DNA of 64,000 nt, taken from Saccharothrix espanaensis DSM 44229 (lineage in GTDB: Bacteria > Actinomycetota > Actinomycetes > Mycobacteriales > Pseudonocardiaceae). Below, piece after piece: positions 1 through 9,246 of this stretch. The notes under the pieces were generated by a model. It did no database searches, was not told the DNA's origin, and worked only from the letters and a program-made list of their open reading frames with translations. The position numbers and the translations under genes were made by a program. Within the stretch, counting starts at the first letter, position 1. Each line of letters begins with the position of its first letter. Location of the stretch: assembly GCF_000328705.1 (NCBI RefSeq), contig NC_019673.1, forward strand, positions 4,588,001-4,652,000. Reading direction: 5' to 3'.

Positions 1-1060
1 TCGCGTCGGTGGCCTCGCGGCCCACGTCGAGCAGGGGGCGCCAGACGACCTCGCCGTCCTTGCGCTGCGCCCACCCGCCGACCACGGCGCCGTCCACCCA
101 GACGGTGGGGCCGACGTTGCCCGAGTAGTCGAACAGCGCGGGCCGCAGGTCCGGGGCGAGGTACCAGTCCCGGGCCTGCCAGCCCATCGCGGTCGGGTCC
201 AGGGCGGGCAGCAGCGCCACCCACGGGGCCGGCTCGGGCGCGTCGAGGTCGCCGGGCAGCACGTACCCGGTGCCGCCGGCCAGGGCGACCTGCTCCGCGC
301 CGACCTCGGCCAGCGCCTTGCGGACCGCGCCGAGCGTCCAGCCGGTCCACCACTTCAGGTCGGCCTCGGTGCCGGGGCCGTAGCGGGCCAGCCACCGCCG
401 GACCAGCTCGGCCTGGGCCCGGGACACGTCCATCGCGGGCCACGGCGTGCCGGGCTCCCACCGGAACTGGCTACTGATCCACGTGCCGCGCGGCCGGCCG
501 CGGCGCAGCAGCCCGTCGGCGGCGAGCACCCGCAGGACCCGGCTGGACACGTTCTGCCGCACCTCGTAGGGCTTGCCGGGGGAGAGCACCACCTGCTCCA
601 GCAGCGCGGGCACGTCCTGGCCCAGCTCGACGGCGGTGGCCGTGCCCCGGGCGGCGAGCGCGGCGAGCACGGCCCGCTCGACCTCGGCGAGCCGGGCGGC
701 GTCCCAGCCGACGCCGTCGGCGAGGTACTTCAGCAGCCCGACGCGTTCCTTGGCGGCGATCTGCCGCGCGGCGGCGGCGTCGACCACCGGGGCGGACTCG
801 GCGGTGACGACGAACATGGTCCGCCGCATGCACAGCAGCCGCACCAGCGTGCGGTCCCGGTAGAGCGCGTCCTCCACGGCCTGGACGGACGGTTCGGTCA
901 GGCGGGCGCGCGCGGACAGGAACACCGAGGCGGGGTCGGAGGCGTGCAGCCCGACGAGCGCGTCGGCGACCTCGCGCACGGTCGGCGCGGGCGCGGCGAG
1001 AAGATGGCGCGCGCCCAGCCGGGCGCGCCGCTGGTCGTCGGAGATCACGGCGGGGGTCAC
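1..1060 (-). CDS. AlkZ-like winged-helix DNA-binding protein, C-terminus cut by window edge
   Basis: Winged-helix protein of the HTH_42/AlkZ type. The family includes AlkZ of Streptomyces sahachiroi, a DNA glycosylase that unhooks azinomycin crosslinks, and E. coli YcaQ. About 353 codons are visible from a GTG at 1060, which has a GAGGA Shine-Dalgarno 7 nt upstream; the 3' end lies beyond base 1. Visible family hallmarks are an early GLHASDPASVFL segment, a middle WLARYGPGTEADLKWWTG segment, and late PALDPTAMGW and VWVDGAVVGGWAQR segments. Where AlkZ carries its catalytic QxQ pair, this protein reads H-A-S, so glycosylase activity cannot be assumed. It is divergent from the PadR gene at 1122. 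Two more members of the family lie at 45331-46416 and at the right edge. Confidence 0.8.
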   Translation of the reverse strand, partial: MTPAVISDDQRRARLGARHLLAAPAPTVREVADALVGLHASDPASVFLSARARLTEPSVQAVEDALYRDRTLVRLLCMRRTMFVVTAESAPVVDAAAARQIAAKERVGLLKYLADGVGWDAARLAEVERAVLAALAARGTATAVELGQDVPALLEQVVLSPGKPYEVRQNVSSRVLRVLAADGLLRRGRPRGTWISSQFRWEPGTPWPAMDVSRAQAELVRRWLARYGPGTEADLKWWTGWTLGAVRKALAEVGAEQVALAGGTGYVLPGDLDAPEPAPWVALLPALDPTAMGWQARDWYLAPDLRPALFDYSGNVGPTVWVDGAVVGGWAQRKDGEVVWRPLLDVGREATDA

Positions 1061-1121
1061 CCGGACATCCTCGCCCGCCTACCCTGATCGCGGAAACCGG
1101 ATTCGGCGGGACAGGAACACG

Positions 1122-1703
1122 ATGTCGGCGACGAGGTTGCTGGTCCTCGGGGTGGTGCGCGGGTACGGCCGCGCACACGGCTACCTGATCGGCAACGACC
1201 TGATGTCCTGGCGGGCGGGGGAGTGGGCCAACGTCAAGTGGGGTTCGCTCTACCACGCGCTCAAGCAGCTCACCAAGGACGGCTGCCTGACCGACGAGAC
1301 GGTGCCGCCCGCCCGCACCGACTACACCCTGACCGCCAAGGGCGAGCAGGAGTTCCAGCGGCTGCTGCGCGACGCGCTGCGCCGCCCGGAGACCCGGCCG
1401 GACACGCTGGCCGCCGGGCTGGCGATGCTGCCGTCGCTGACCCGCGAGGACGCGGTGGCGCTGCTGCGCGAACGGCTGGCCGCCCTGGAGGCGCGGCGGG
1501 ACGAGGCCCGCGAGGAGGCGGCGGCGCGGGCCGACCCGTCGCACGTGCGGGAGCTGTTCGGGCTGTGGGAGCACACGGCGGACAGCGGCGCGGAGTGGAC
1601 GCGGGGGCTGCTGGAGCGGCTGGAGGCGGGCGCGTACCCGATGTCCGGCGAGCCGGACTCGCCCGGAGCACCCGGCAGCTGGGTTATACTCAAACTTGAG
1701 TAG
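1122..1703 (+). CDS. PadR family transcriptional regulator
   Basis: 193-residue PadR regulator: an N-terminal winged helix (about residues 1-80, with the typical WGSLYHALKQLTKDG recognition region and a YTLTAKGE wing) followed by an alpha-helical C-terminal dimerisation region. Such proteins are usually repressors of adjacent detoxification or transport genes, but no obvious effector gene is adjacent here: SNF2 and SWIM follow on the same strand, and an AlkZ-like gene is divergent 61 bp away. ATG at 1122 follows an AGGA motif. The stop lies about 14 nt before the probable start of the helicase, so cotranscription is likely. The target is unknown. Confidence 0.85.
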   Translation: MSATRLLVLGVVRGYGRAHGYLIGNDLMSWRAGEWANVKWGSLYHALKQLTKDGCLTDETVPPARTDYTLTAKGEQEFQRLLRDALRRPETRPDTLAAGLAMLPSLTREDAVALLRERLAALEARRDEAREEAAARADPSHVRELFGLWEHTADSGAEWTRGLLERLEAGAYPMSGEPDSPGAPGSWVILKLE

Positions 1704-1716
1704 CTGAGGGGGAGCG

Positions 1717-4413
1717 CTGAACACCGGTCTCGAACGCTGCGCGGTCGTCTTCGAACCCGCCGATCCACCCCGCCTGTCCTCGCTGGCCTTCTACGGCGAC
1801 GACCTGCCCGAACCCGAGCCCGGCGGAAGCCTCGGCGACCTCGTCGTGGCCCGCCCCGACGGCAGCCGGCAGCGCGTCGCGGCCGTGCGCCTGCCGGTCG
1901 CGGACGCCGTGCCGCTGCTGTCCCGGGCCCGCCGCGACCCGCACGCCCACCCCGCCGCCGCGTTCTGGGGCGCGGCCGTCGTCGTCGCGCTCCAGCTGGT
2001 CGCCCGCGGCCGGGTCCGGCCCGCCGTCACCGAGGGCGACTTCGACGCCTGGCGGCTCGGCCCGTTCGACACCGCCGACACCCGCCGCGTGCACGACCTC
2101 GCCGCCGCCATGCCCGCGCACGCCCGTGCCGTGCCGCTGCCCGGCCGCGACCCGCTGGAACTCCCCGAGGCCGAACCGCTGCTGCGCGCCTTCCTCGACG
2201 CCATCGCCGACACCATGCCGCGCGGCGCGGCCGCCGTGCACGCCGCCGGCGGGCCCGCGTTCGCCGCCGTGGCCCCGCAGCGGGTGCCGCACCTGCGCGG
2301 CTGGGCCGACCAGGGCGTGCGCGTTTCGTTGCGGCTGGAGGGGCTGGAGTCGTTCCGCGCGGTCGTCCAGGTGCACAGCCTCGCCGACCCGACCAGCGTG
2401 CTCGACGCCGCGCGGCTGTGGGCCGGGCCGGACCGCCGCGCCCAGGCCGACGCCATGGTCGGCGTCCGCCGGGCCGCCCGCGCCTGGCCGCCGCTGGAAC
2501 GCCTGCTCGACCTGCCGGTGCCCGACGAGGTGGCGCTGCTGGACTCCGACGTCGAGCACCTGCTGCGCGAGGGCGCGGTCCGGCTGGCCGCCGTCGGCGT
2601 CGACGTGCACTGGCCCAAGGACCTGGTGCGCGACCTGTCCGCGAAGGTCGTGCTCGGCGGCGAGACCGGCGACCGGCCCTCCTTCTTCGGCCCGGACCGG
2701 CTGACCAGCGTCAACTGGCAGCTCGCGCTCGGCGACGACCCGCTGACCCCCGAGGAGCTCGACCAGCTCGCCGAGGCGCACCGGCCGGTCGTGCGGCTGC
2801 GCGACCGGTGGACCCTGGTCGACCCCGAACTGGCCCGCAAGGCCCGCGAACGCGACCTCAAGCCGGTGGCCGCCATCGACGCGCTGGGCGCCGCGCTGAC
2901 CGGCGTCACCGAGATCGACGGCGAACAGGTCGCCGTGGCCACCACCGGCTGGCTCGCCGACCTGCGCGCCAAGCTGGACCTGCTCGACACCGAACCGGTG
3001 GAGCAGCCCGCGCGACTCCGGGCCACCCTGCGCGACTACCAGGTGCGCGGCCTGCGCTGGCTGGACCGGATGACCTCGCTGGGCCTGGGCGGGTGCCTGG
3101 CCGACGACATGGGCCTGGGCAAGACCATCACGCTGATCGCCCTGCACCTGCTGCGCGCGCACGGCCCCGGCGGGCCCACGCTCGTGGTGTGCCCGGCGTC
3201 GCTGCTGGGCAACTGGCAGCGCGAGATCGAGCGGTTCGCGCCCGGCACGCCCGTGCGCCGCTACCACGGCGCGGGTCGCGAAGTCGCCCACGAGGGGTTC
3301 GTGCTCACCACCTACGGCACCATGCGGCTGGACGCGGGCCGGCTCGCCGACGTGGAGTGGGGCCTGGTCGTCGCCGACGAGGCGCAGCACGTCAAGAACC
3401 CGTCCTCGGACACCGCCAAGGCGCTGCGCCGCATCCCGGCCCAGGCCCGGGTGGCGCTGACCGGCACGCCGGTCGAGAACACCCTCACCGAGCTGTGGGC
3501 CGTGCTCGACTGGACCACCCCCGGCCTGCTGGGCACCCTGCCCGCGTTCAAGGCCCGCTGGGCCAAGCCGATCGAGGCCGACCACGACCACGCGGCCGCC
3601 GCCCGGTTCGCCGCGCTGATCAGGCCGTTCCTGCTGCGCCGGCGCAAGTCCGACCCCGGTATCGCCCCCGAGCTGCCGCCCAAGACCGAGACCGACCAGC
3701 CGGTCGCGCTCACCCGCGAGCAGGCCGCCCTGTACGAGGCGGTGGTCCGCGAGCTGATGGCCGAGGTCGCCGACGCCGACGGGATGGCCCGCCGCGGCAA
3801 GATCGTCAAGCTGCTCACCGCCCTCAAGCAGGTCTGCAACCACCCCGCCCAGTACCTCAAGGAGGGCGAGCCGACGCTCGCCGGGCGCTCCGGCAAGCTC
3901 GAACTGCTCGACGAGCTGGTCGACACGATCCTGGCCGAGGGCGGCGCGGTGCTGGTGTTCACCCAGTACGTGGCGATGGCCCGGCTGATCGCCAAGCACC
4001 TGGCCGCGCGCGGCGTGGGCAGCCAGCTGCTGCACGGCGGCACGCCCGTCCCGGCCCGCGAGGAGATGGTGCGCCGCTTCCAGGCGGGCGAGGACCCGGT
4101 GTTCCTGCTCTCGCTCAAAGCCGCTGGCACCGGCCTCAACCTCACCCGCGCCGACCACGTCGTGCACTACGACCGCTGGTGGAACCCGGCCGTGGAGGAC
4201 CAGGCCACCGACCGCGCCTACCGGATCGGCCAGACCCGCCCGGTGCAGGTGCACCGGCTCATCGCCGAGGGCACCATCGAGGACCGGATCGCCGAGATGC
4301 TGCGCGCCAAGCGCGGCCTCGCCGACGCCGTGCTCTCCCGCGGCGAGGCCGCGTTCACCGAGCTGACCGACGACGAACTGGCCAACCTGGTCGAGCTGAG
4401 GGGTGGCGCGTGA
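1717..4413 (+). CDS. SNF2-family DEAD/DEAH box helicase
   Basis: Large SNF2-type ATPase expected to translocate on duplex DNA and remodel protein-DNA complexes. An N-terminal SNF2-associated region is followed by the two helicase lobes. Motif I is DDMGLGKT at 3103-3126, motif II DEAQ near 3376, motif III LTGTPVEN, and motif VI DRAYRIGQTRPVQ near 4210. The first ordinary in-frame start is GTG 1846, which has no Shine-Dalgarno. The frame is open and strongly GC3-biased back to a stop at 1705, and a CTG at 1717 lies 7 nt after a GAGG, so I extend the gene to this unusual CTG. The SWIM gene overlaps its stop by four bases (GTGA). Helicase plus SWIM pairs are common in actinomycetes, and their role is poorly defined. 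Confidence 0.9.
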   Translation: MNTGLERCAVVFEPADPPRLSSLAFYGDDLPEPEPGGSLGDLVVARPDGSRQRVAAVRLPVADAVPLLSRARRDPHAHPAAAFWGAAVVVALQLVARGRVRPAVTEGDFDAWRLGPFDTADTRRVHDLAAAMPAHARAVPLPGRDPLELPEAEPLLRAFLDAIADTMPRGAAAVHAAGGPAFAAVAPQRVPHLRGWADQGVRVSLRLEGLESFRAVVQVHSLADPTSVLDAARLWAGPDRRAQADAMVGVRRAARAWPPLERLLDLPVPDEVALLDSDVEHLLREGAVRLAAVGVDVHWPKDLVRDLSAKVVLGGETGDRPSFFGPDRLTSVNWQLALGDDPLTPEELDQLAEAHRPVVRLRDRWTLVDPELARKARERDLKPVAAIDALGAALTGVTEIDGEQVAVATTGWLADLRAKLDLLDTEPVEQPARLRATLRDYQVRGLRWLDRMTSLGLGGCLADDMGLGKTITLIALHLLRAHGPGGPTLVVCPASLLGNWQREIERFAPGTPVRRYHGAGREVAHEGFVLTTYGTMRLDAGRLADVEWGLVVADEAQHVKNPSSDTAKALRRIPAQARVALTGTPVENTLTELWAVLDWTTPGLLGTLPAFKARWAKPIEADHDHAAAARFAALIRPFLLRRRKSDPGIAPELPPKTETDQPVALTREQAALYEAVVRELMAEVADADGMARRGKIVKLLTALKQVCNHPAQYLKEGEPTLAGRSGKLELLDELVDTILAEGGAVLVFTQYVAMARLIAKHLAARGVGSQLLHGGTPVPAREEMVRRFQAGEDPVFLLSLKAAGTGLNLTRADHVVHYDRWWNPAVEDQATDRAYRIGQTRPVQVHRLIAEGTIEDRIAEMLRAKRGLADAVLSRGEAAFTELTDDELANLVELRGGA

Positions 4414-5507
4414 CCGAGCGGGTCAAGGGGTTCCCCGCGTTCGGCAAGGGCGCGCGGCAGGCCCGCTCCTGGTGGGGCCGCGCCTGGTCGCAGGCCGTCG
4501 AGGACACCTCGCTGGACCAGGCCCCGCTGCGGCAGGGCCGCAAGTACGCCAACGCCGGGCTGGTCGGCACCATCACGGTCAGCCCCGGCCTGCTCGCGGC
4601 GACCGTCTACGACACCGAGGACACCTACCGCACCACCGTGCGGCTGGCCCCGTTCACCGACGCCGAGTGGGACCGGTTCCTCGGCCAGGTCGCGGCCAAG
4701 GCCGGGCACCTGGCCGCGCTGCTGGACCGCGAGATGCCCCGCGAGCTGGTCGAGGCCGCCGCCGACGCCGGCGTGCAGCTGCTGCCCGGCATCGGCGACC
4801 TCGACCCGGAGTGCACCTGCCCCGGCTGGGAGCTGCCCTGCCGGCACGCCGCCGCGCTGTGCCACCAGGCCGCGTGGCTGCTCGACGCCGACCCGTGGGT
4901 GCTGCTCCTGCTGCGCGGCCGCGCCCAGGACGAGGTGGTCGCCGGGGCCCGGCCCGCCGCCGGCGTCCTGGCCGTCGACGCCTACGCCGCGCCCGCCGTC
5001 GACCTGCCCGACGACCCGCCACCGGCCGAGCTGGGCCCGCTGCCCGAGTTCGAACCCGCGCCCGGCCTCGACGTCGAAGCGCTGTCGCTGCTCGTCGCCG
5101 ACGCCGCCGGCAAGGCCCGCGAGCTGCTGGCCACCGGCCGGCTGCCGGTGCTCGACGAGCGCCGCGACCGGATCCGGATGGCCGCGGGCCACCCCGGGCT
5201 GGCCGCCCGGCTGCCCGCCGCGCCGCGCGAGGTCGCCGCGTGGCGGCAGGGCGGGGAGGCCGGGCTGGAGGTGCTGGAGGAGGCGTGGACGCCGGCGAAG
5301 GCCGAGGCGAACCGCGCGCACGCCGCGTGGCGCGACGCCGAGCTGCCCGAGGCGCGGGTGTGGCGCAACCGGTGGACCGTGCGCGACCGGCAACTGCGCT
5401 ACGGCCGGGACGGCCGCTGGTACCCGTACCGCTCGCGGTCGGGCGGGTGGGAGCCCGCGGGCCCCGCCGGACGTGACCCGGCGGCCGCGCTCACCGAGCC
5501 CGGCTGA
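4410..5507 (+). CDS. SWIM zinc finger protein
   Basis: 365 residues from the GTG that overlaps the helicase stop (GTGA), so translation is coupled. The SWIM zinc finger is visible as C135-x-C137 followed by C144-R-H146 within CTCPGWELPCRH; this CxCxnCxH site is found in proteins that accompany SWI2/SNF2 ATPases. The N-terminal WWGRAWSQAVE segment and the basic YANAG region are typical of the actinobacterial partner protein. It ends just before a strong palindrome that separates it from the convergent DUF5703 gene. It probably acts with the helicase on DNA; the exact role is unknown. Confidence 0.9.
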   Translation: MTERVKGFPAFGKGARQARSWWGRAWSQAVEDTSLDQAPLRQGRKYANAGLVGTITVSPGLLAATVYDTEDTYRTTVRLAPFTDAEWDRFLGQVAAKAGHLAALLDREMPRELVEAAADAGVQLLPGIGDLDPECTCPGWELPCRHAAALCHQAAWLLDADPWVLLLLRGRAQDEVVAGARPAAGVLAVDAYAAPAVDLPDDPPPAELGPLPEFEPAPGLDVEALSLLVADAAGKARELLATGRLPVLDERRDRIRMAAGHPGLAARLPAAPREVAAWRQGGEAGLEVLEEAWTPAKAEANRAHAAWRDAELPEARVWRNRWTVRDRQLRYGRDGRWYPYRSRSGGWEPAGPAGRDPAAALTEPG

Positions 5508-5509
5508 AC

Positions 5510-5539
5510 CACCACACCTGTGGTACCACGGGTGTGGTG
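5510..5539. terminator. 30-bp palindrome between convergent genes
   Basis: Arms CACCACACC (5510-5518) and GGTGTGGTG (5531-5539) flank a second palindrome GTGGTACCAC (5520-5529), giving a nearly continuous hairpin with one mismatch. It starts three bases after the SWIM stop and lies 22 bases before the end of the opposing DUF5703 gene, so a bidirectional terminator is the simplest reading. There is no U-tract, as is usual in high-GC actinomycetes. Confidence 0.6.
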
Positions 5540-5561
5540 TGCGGCACTGACCTGCGGAAAT

Positions 5562-5774
5562 CTAGGTGATCACGTCGGGCAGCGCGGCGGCCGTCCGCTT
5601 GCGGCGCAGCCACACCTTGCGGGAGCCGTCGACGAACAGCAGGGTCCGGGCCAGCTCCCACCCCGAGAACTCCGCGTGGATCGCGAGTTGCGTCGTCGCC
5701 GTGCGACGGGAGACACCGGCCGGCAGCCGCAACGGCCGGTACTCCCAATCCCCGTCGACCACCGCTTCGGTCAT
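5562..5774 (-). CDS. DUF5703 family small protein
   Basis: 70-residue protein matching the short actinobacterial DUF5703 pattern: an N-terminal WEYRPLRLPAGVSR, a central HAEFSGWELARTLLFVDG and a basic RKVWLRRK near the end. No function is known. Its ATG overlaps the stop of the upstream lipoprotein gene (ATGA), so the two form a translationally coupled pair. No signal peptide or membrane segment is visible. Confidence 0.8.
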   Translation of the reverse strand: MTEAVVDGDWEYRPLRLPAGVSRRTATTQLAIHAEFSGWELARTLLFVDGSRKVWLRRKRTAAALPDVIT

Positions 5775-6760
5775 GTTCCGATCACCTGCATCCCTTGGCC
5801 GTCCCCGGACGCGACGAACACGCGCCCGCTGCCTGGATCAACCGCCACCGAATCCGGCTGGCGGACCGTGGCGAACCGGTGCTTCTCCACCGGCTCCCCG
5901 CCCGCGACGTCGAACGCCACCACCTGGTTGAGCTCGGTGAGCGTGATCCACACCAGGTCGCGTCGCGGGTCGTAGGCCATGCCGTAGGGCGCGCCGGGCA
6001 CCGGGTAGCGCTGCCGCATGATCAGCGGGTCGACCGAGAACGCCATCAGCTCGCCGCCGCGGGTGTCCACCACCAGCACCCGGCCGTAGCGGTCGGCCAC
6101 CATCGAGGTCGCGCCGTCACCCGCGCGCAGCCCCGCGCCCAGCTTCGGGCCGCCGTCCGGGTCCGCGTCGGCGGACAGCCGCAGGTCGAACACGGCGCTG
6201 CGCGGCCGGTCCAGCACCACGGCCTCGTCGCCCACGCCGACCACCTGGTCCGGGCTGGACACCCCGGTCACCACCCGGTCGTCCACGCCGACCAGCTTGG
6301 CGTCCCGGCGGGCCACCACCGTCCGGCCCGCCACCACGGCCACGTCCACCGGTCCGCCGTCGACCTTCCGCTCGGCGGTCGTGCCGTCCGCCCGCACGGT
6401 GACCACGACCCCGCTGCCGGGCACCGGGGCCTCCACGGCACCGTCCAGCGCCGTCAGCCGCTCGGCCGGGCCGGGCAGCGGCACCACCGTCGGTCCGGCC
6501 AGCGTGTCCAGCGGGTACAGCAGCACCGAGGGCGGCTCGGCCACGGCCACCGCGACCCGGTCGCCGGCCACCACGACCGCCGTCGCGCGGCCCAGCGGCA
6601 GCACCGCACCCTCGGGCGTGCCGGACTGCGCGGGCGAGCGCGCGGGCCGGGCCGGTTCCAGCGAGTTCGCTATCTGGAGCGGGTCACCGGAGTTCCCCTC
6701 GGTGGAGCAGCCGGAGAGCAGCGCGGTTCCGGTGAGCACTACCGCGGCCAGTCGGCGCAA
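5771..6760 (-). CDS. Lipoprotein with predicted beta-propeller-like repeats
   Basis: 329 residues from TTG 6760, chosen because a perfect GGAGG sits 7 nt upstream; the longer frame to 6805 lacks this. The N-terminus is a lipoprotein signal, MRRLAAVVLTGTALLSGC, with the lipobox cysteine at residue 18, so the protein should be anchored outside the cell. The rest is a chain of short hydrophobic strands with YVTN/NHL-like repeats (for example APYGMAYDPRRDLVWITL and QPDSVAVDPGSGRVFVA), suggesting a beta-propeller. It probably binds a ligand or partner; no enzyme motif is visible. Operon with the DUF5703 gene. Confidence 0.8.
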   Translation of the reverse strand: MRRLAAVVLTGTALLSGCSTEGNSGDPLQIANSLEPARPARSPAQSGTPEGAVLPLGRATAVVVAGDRVAVAVAEPPSVLLYPLDTLAGPTVVPLPGPAERLTALDGAVEAPVPGSGVVVTVRADGTTAERKVDGGPVDVAVVAGRTVVARRDAKLVGVDDRVVTGVSSPDQVVGVGDEAVVLDRPRSAVFDLRLSADADPDGGPKLGAGLRAGDGATSMVADRYGRVLVVDTRGGELMAFSVDPLIMRQRYPVPGAPYGMAYDPRRDLVWITLTELNQVVAFDVAGGEPVEKHRFATVRQPDSVAVDPGSGRVFVASGDGQGMQVIGT

Positions 6761-6936
6761 CGTCGAACCTCCAGCTAACCCGAACGCGAATCGTCCTCCC
6801 AGCATCCATCACGAATCCACCATCGTCACGCGGGGGGGAGGGTGTTGTCGTTGGTCCGGGAGGGTGGTAGTCGGCCGCCACCCGTACCCCCACCGGCCTT
6901 TTCGCGACTATCCCAGGTGAACGGGAGGCGTCGCGG

Positions 6937-8007
6937 ATGACGGTCGAGGAGTTGCGGACCAGGCACGTGGAACTGCTGCGGGACCGGCGGGTGGTGGACC
7001 ACCTCGACCCGGTGCGCAAGGGGGCCGAACACGCCGCCCACCGCTACCACACGTGGACCCAGGTGGCCGGCGAACCGGTCCGGACCAGGCTGGAACGCCT
7101 CGCCGACGTGCGCGACCGGCCCGCCGCGTACCGGCGCGCCCACCTGCACACCCTGCAACGCACGCTCGACGCCCTCCAGCCGGAGGTGCTGCACCTGGCC
7201 CGCGCGGCGGGCTGGACGGTCACCACGCCCGTCCTGGCCGGCGTGTTCCCCACCGGCACCCTCGACGGCCTGTGCGTGCCGGTGCCCGGCCGGGGCGTGC
7301 TCGTGCTGGTCAACAGCGGGCTGCCGGACCTGGTCGGCGCTGTGCTGAAGATCATGACCGGGGCGCTGCCGAACTACGGCACGCCGCCCCTGCTCAGCTC
7401 CGAGCAGGCGTCCTACGCGCTGGCCGAGGCGATCAACGCCTACCTGTACGGCAACGGCGCGGTGGAGGCCCAGCCGCTGCCCGAGCTCTCCGGCCAGCGG
7501 CTGGCCCTGGTCGGGCTGATGCTGCGCCGGGCCACCCAGTTCGTCGTCGCCCACGAGATCGGCCACGTGCTGGCCGGCCACCTGGTCAACGCGCGCCGCT
7601 GGACCGACCCGAACACCCCGGTCGGGGCGCTGGACGCGCAGTCGGTGGGCTGGCCGCGCGAGCACGAGGCGGACCGGATCGCCGCGATGATCATGCTGCA
7701 CACCCTGGACGACCTGGCCCCGCGCGAACTCGACGTCCACGAGCCGTGCCTGGTCGCAGCGGTGCTGCTGGTGCTGTTCCTGCACGAGGTGGTGGACCGG
7801 CTGGCCGACGAGCGCGGCCTGGTCGTCCCGTTCGCGGGCACCCACCCGCCCCCGGTGCGCCGCATCCAGTCGGTCGTGGAACACCTCGCCGAGCGAGTCC
7901 GCACCCCCCGTGCCCTCGACCTGGCCGCCGACGTCGCCACCTGGCTGGAGGACCAGCTCGCCGGCGTCCGCGAGTGGTTCCGCCTGGCCGACGAGGTGCG
8001 GATCTGA
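6937..8007 (+). CDS. Putative zinc metallopeptidase (HExxH)
   Basis: 356 residues. The zinc-binding helix VVAHEIGHVLAGH (HEIGH) is followed about 35 residues later by REHEADRIA, a likely third ligand and Glu-zincin signature. There is no signal peptide; the segment LVAAVLLVLFLHEVV may be a buried helix. ATG 6937 follows a GGGAGG Shine-Dalgarno. Similar soluble proteins occur singly in actinomycete genomes without known substrates. It is divergent from the lipoprotein gene. Confidence 0.75.
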   Translation: MTVEELRTRHVELLRDRRVVDHLDPVRKGAEHAAHRYHTWTQVAGEPVRTRLERLADVRDRPAAYRRAHLHTLQRTLDALQPEVLHLARAAGWTVTTPVLAGVFPTGTLDGLCVPVPGRGVLVLVNSGLPDLVGAVLKIMTGALPNYGTPPLLSSEQASYALAEAINAYLYGNGAVEAQPLPELSGQRLALVGLMLRRATQFVVAHEIGHVLAGHLVNARRWTDPNTPVGALDAQSVGWPREHEADRIAAMIMLHTLDDLAPRELDVHEPCLVAAVLLVLFLHEVVDRLADERGLVVPFAGTHPPPVRRIQSVVEHLAERVRTPRALDLAADVATWLEDQLAGVREWFRLADEVRI

Positions 8008-8047
8008 CCGCACGCCCCGCCACCGCCGCACGCCCCGACCCGGAGGA

Positions 8048-8063
8048 CCGCCGCGTGCGGCGG
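8048..8063. terminator. Short GC hairpin between convergent genes
   Basis: CCGCCGC (8048-8054) and GCGGCGG (8057-8063) form a tight stem directly before the stop of the aldo/keto reductase and after the metallopeptidase gene. Likely a bidirectional terminator without U-tract. Confidence 0.45.
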
Positions 8064-8065
8064 CG

Positions 8066-9031
8066 CTAGCCCATCGGGCGCTCGGGGTAGCCGAACTCCA
8101 CCGCGCTCACGTCGTCCAGCGCCGCGCGGATCGCCGGCGGCAGGGTCAGGTCCTCGGCGGCCAGCGAGCCCAGCAGCTGGTTGGTGTCCCGCGCGCCCAC
8201 CACCGGCGCGACCACGCCCGGCCGGTCGCGCACCCACGCCAGCGCCACGCACAGCGGGGAGGTGCCCAGGCCGTCCGCCGCCGTCGCCACCGCCTGCACG
8301 ATCCGCGCCGCCCGTTCCGTGCGGTGCTGCTCCACGTACCCGGCGAGGTGCGCCGACGCGCCCCGCGAGTCCGACGGGGTGCCGTTGCGGTACTTGCCGG
8401 TCAGCACTCCCCGGCCCAGCGGGGCCCACGGCAGCAGGCCGATGCCGTGGTGCTCGGCGGCCGGCGCGACCTCGCGCTCCACGCCGCGCTCCAGCAGCGA
8501 GTACTCGACCTGCGTGGACACGATCCGGGTGTGGCCGGGCAGCGCGGCGGCCGTGCCCAGCTGCCAGCCCGAGTAGTTCGAGACGCCCGCGTAGCGCACC
8601 TTGCCCGACGCGACGGCGGCGTCCAGCGCCGACAGCGTCTCCTCCAGCGGCACGGCGTGGTCCCACGCGTGCAACTGCCACAGGTCGACGTGCTCGACGC
8701 CCAGGCGGCGCAGGGAACCGTCCAGCGCGGACAGCAGCGCACCGCGCGACGCGCCACCGCCGAACGGGCCGTCGTTGCGCCGGGCCACCGCCTTGGTGGC
8801 GATCACCAGCTCTTCGCGCGGCACCACCTCGCTCAGCAGGCCGCCCAGGATCTGCTCGCTGTCGCCTTCGGCGTACACGTCGGCGGTGTCCACGAGCGTG
8901 CCGCCCGCCTCGGTGAACGCCAGCAGCTGGGTGGCGGCCTCGTCCGCGTCGGTGTCGCGGCCCCAGCTCATCGTGCCCAGGGCCGTCCGGGACACCCGCA
9001 GTCCGCTGCGGCCGAGGTATCGCTGTTCCAC
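8066..9031 (-). CDS. Aldo/keto reductase
   Basis: 321 residues from GTG 9031. A classic (beta/alpha)8 aldo/keto reductase: N-terminal YLGRSGLRVSRTALGTM, active-site DTADVYAEG (Asp and Tyr), GLLSEV..LVIATK with the catalytic Lys, HVDLWQLHAWD with the active-site His, and a C-terminal NADPH-binding GARDTNQL. It would reduce aldehydes or ketones with NADPH; the substrate is unknown. Single gene, convergent with the peptidase and divergent from the F420 oxidoreductase. Confidence 0.93.
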   Translation of the reverse strand: MEQRYLGRSGLRVSRTALGTMSWGRDTDADEAATQLLAFTEAGGTLVDTADVYAEGDSEQILGGLLSEVVPREELVIATKAVARRNDGPFGGGASRGALLSALDGSLRRLGVEHVDLWQLHAWDHAVPLEETLSALDAAVASGKVRYAGVSNYSGWQLGTAAALPGHTRIVSTQVEYSLLERGVEREVAPAAEHHGIGLLPWAPLGRGVLTGKYRNGTPSDSRGASAHLAGYVEQHRTERAARIVQAVATAADGLGTSPLCVALAWVRDRPGVVAPVVGARDTNQLLGSLAAEDLTLPPAIRAALDDVSAVEFGYPERPMG

Positions 9032-9246
9032 ACGACGGAGCCTAAAGGGTGATCGTCGCGCGGGTGGCGCGCGGTGCCTTCCCGCCCGCGCGTGTTCACC
9101 CGCACGGGTAAGGCCGGGAAAACGGCGTGCGCCATTCCCGGAAATCGCCGGTCGGGGTGACTGCCGGGCGTTCTCGGAAATGCTCCGCCACGCCGTCGGG
9201 GACGCCCTCTGGCGCACTCGGTTACCCGCCGGTAGGGTCCGGTCCC

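Noticed and set aside
1690..4254. 854-codon minus-strand frame opposite the SNF2 helicase
   Set aside because: Composition typical of antisense shadows; the plus-strand helicase motifs are complete.
2418..4409. Long N-terminal extension of the SWIM frame inside the helicase gene
   Set aside because: Arg/Pro/Ala-rich shadow translation; the real start is the GTG that overlaps the helicase stop.
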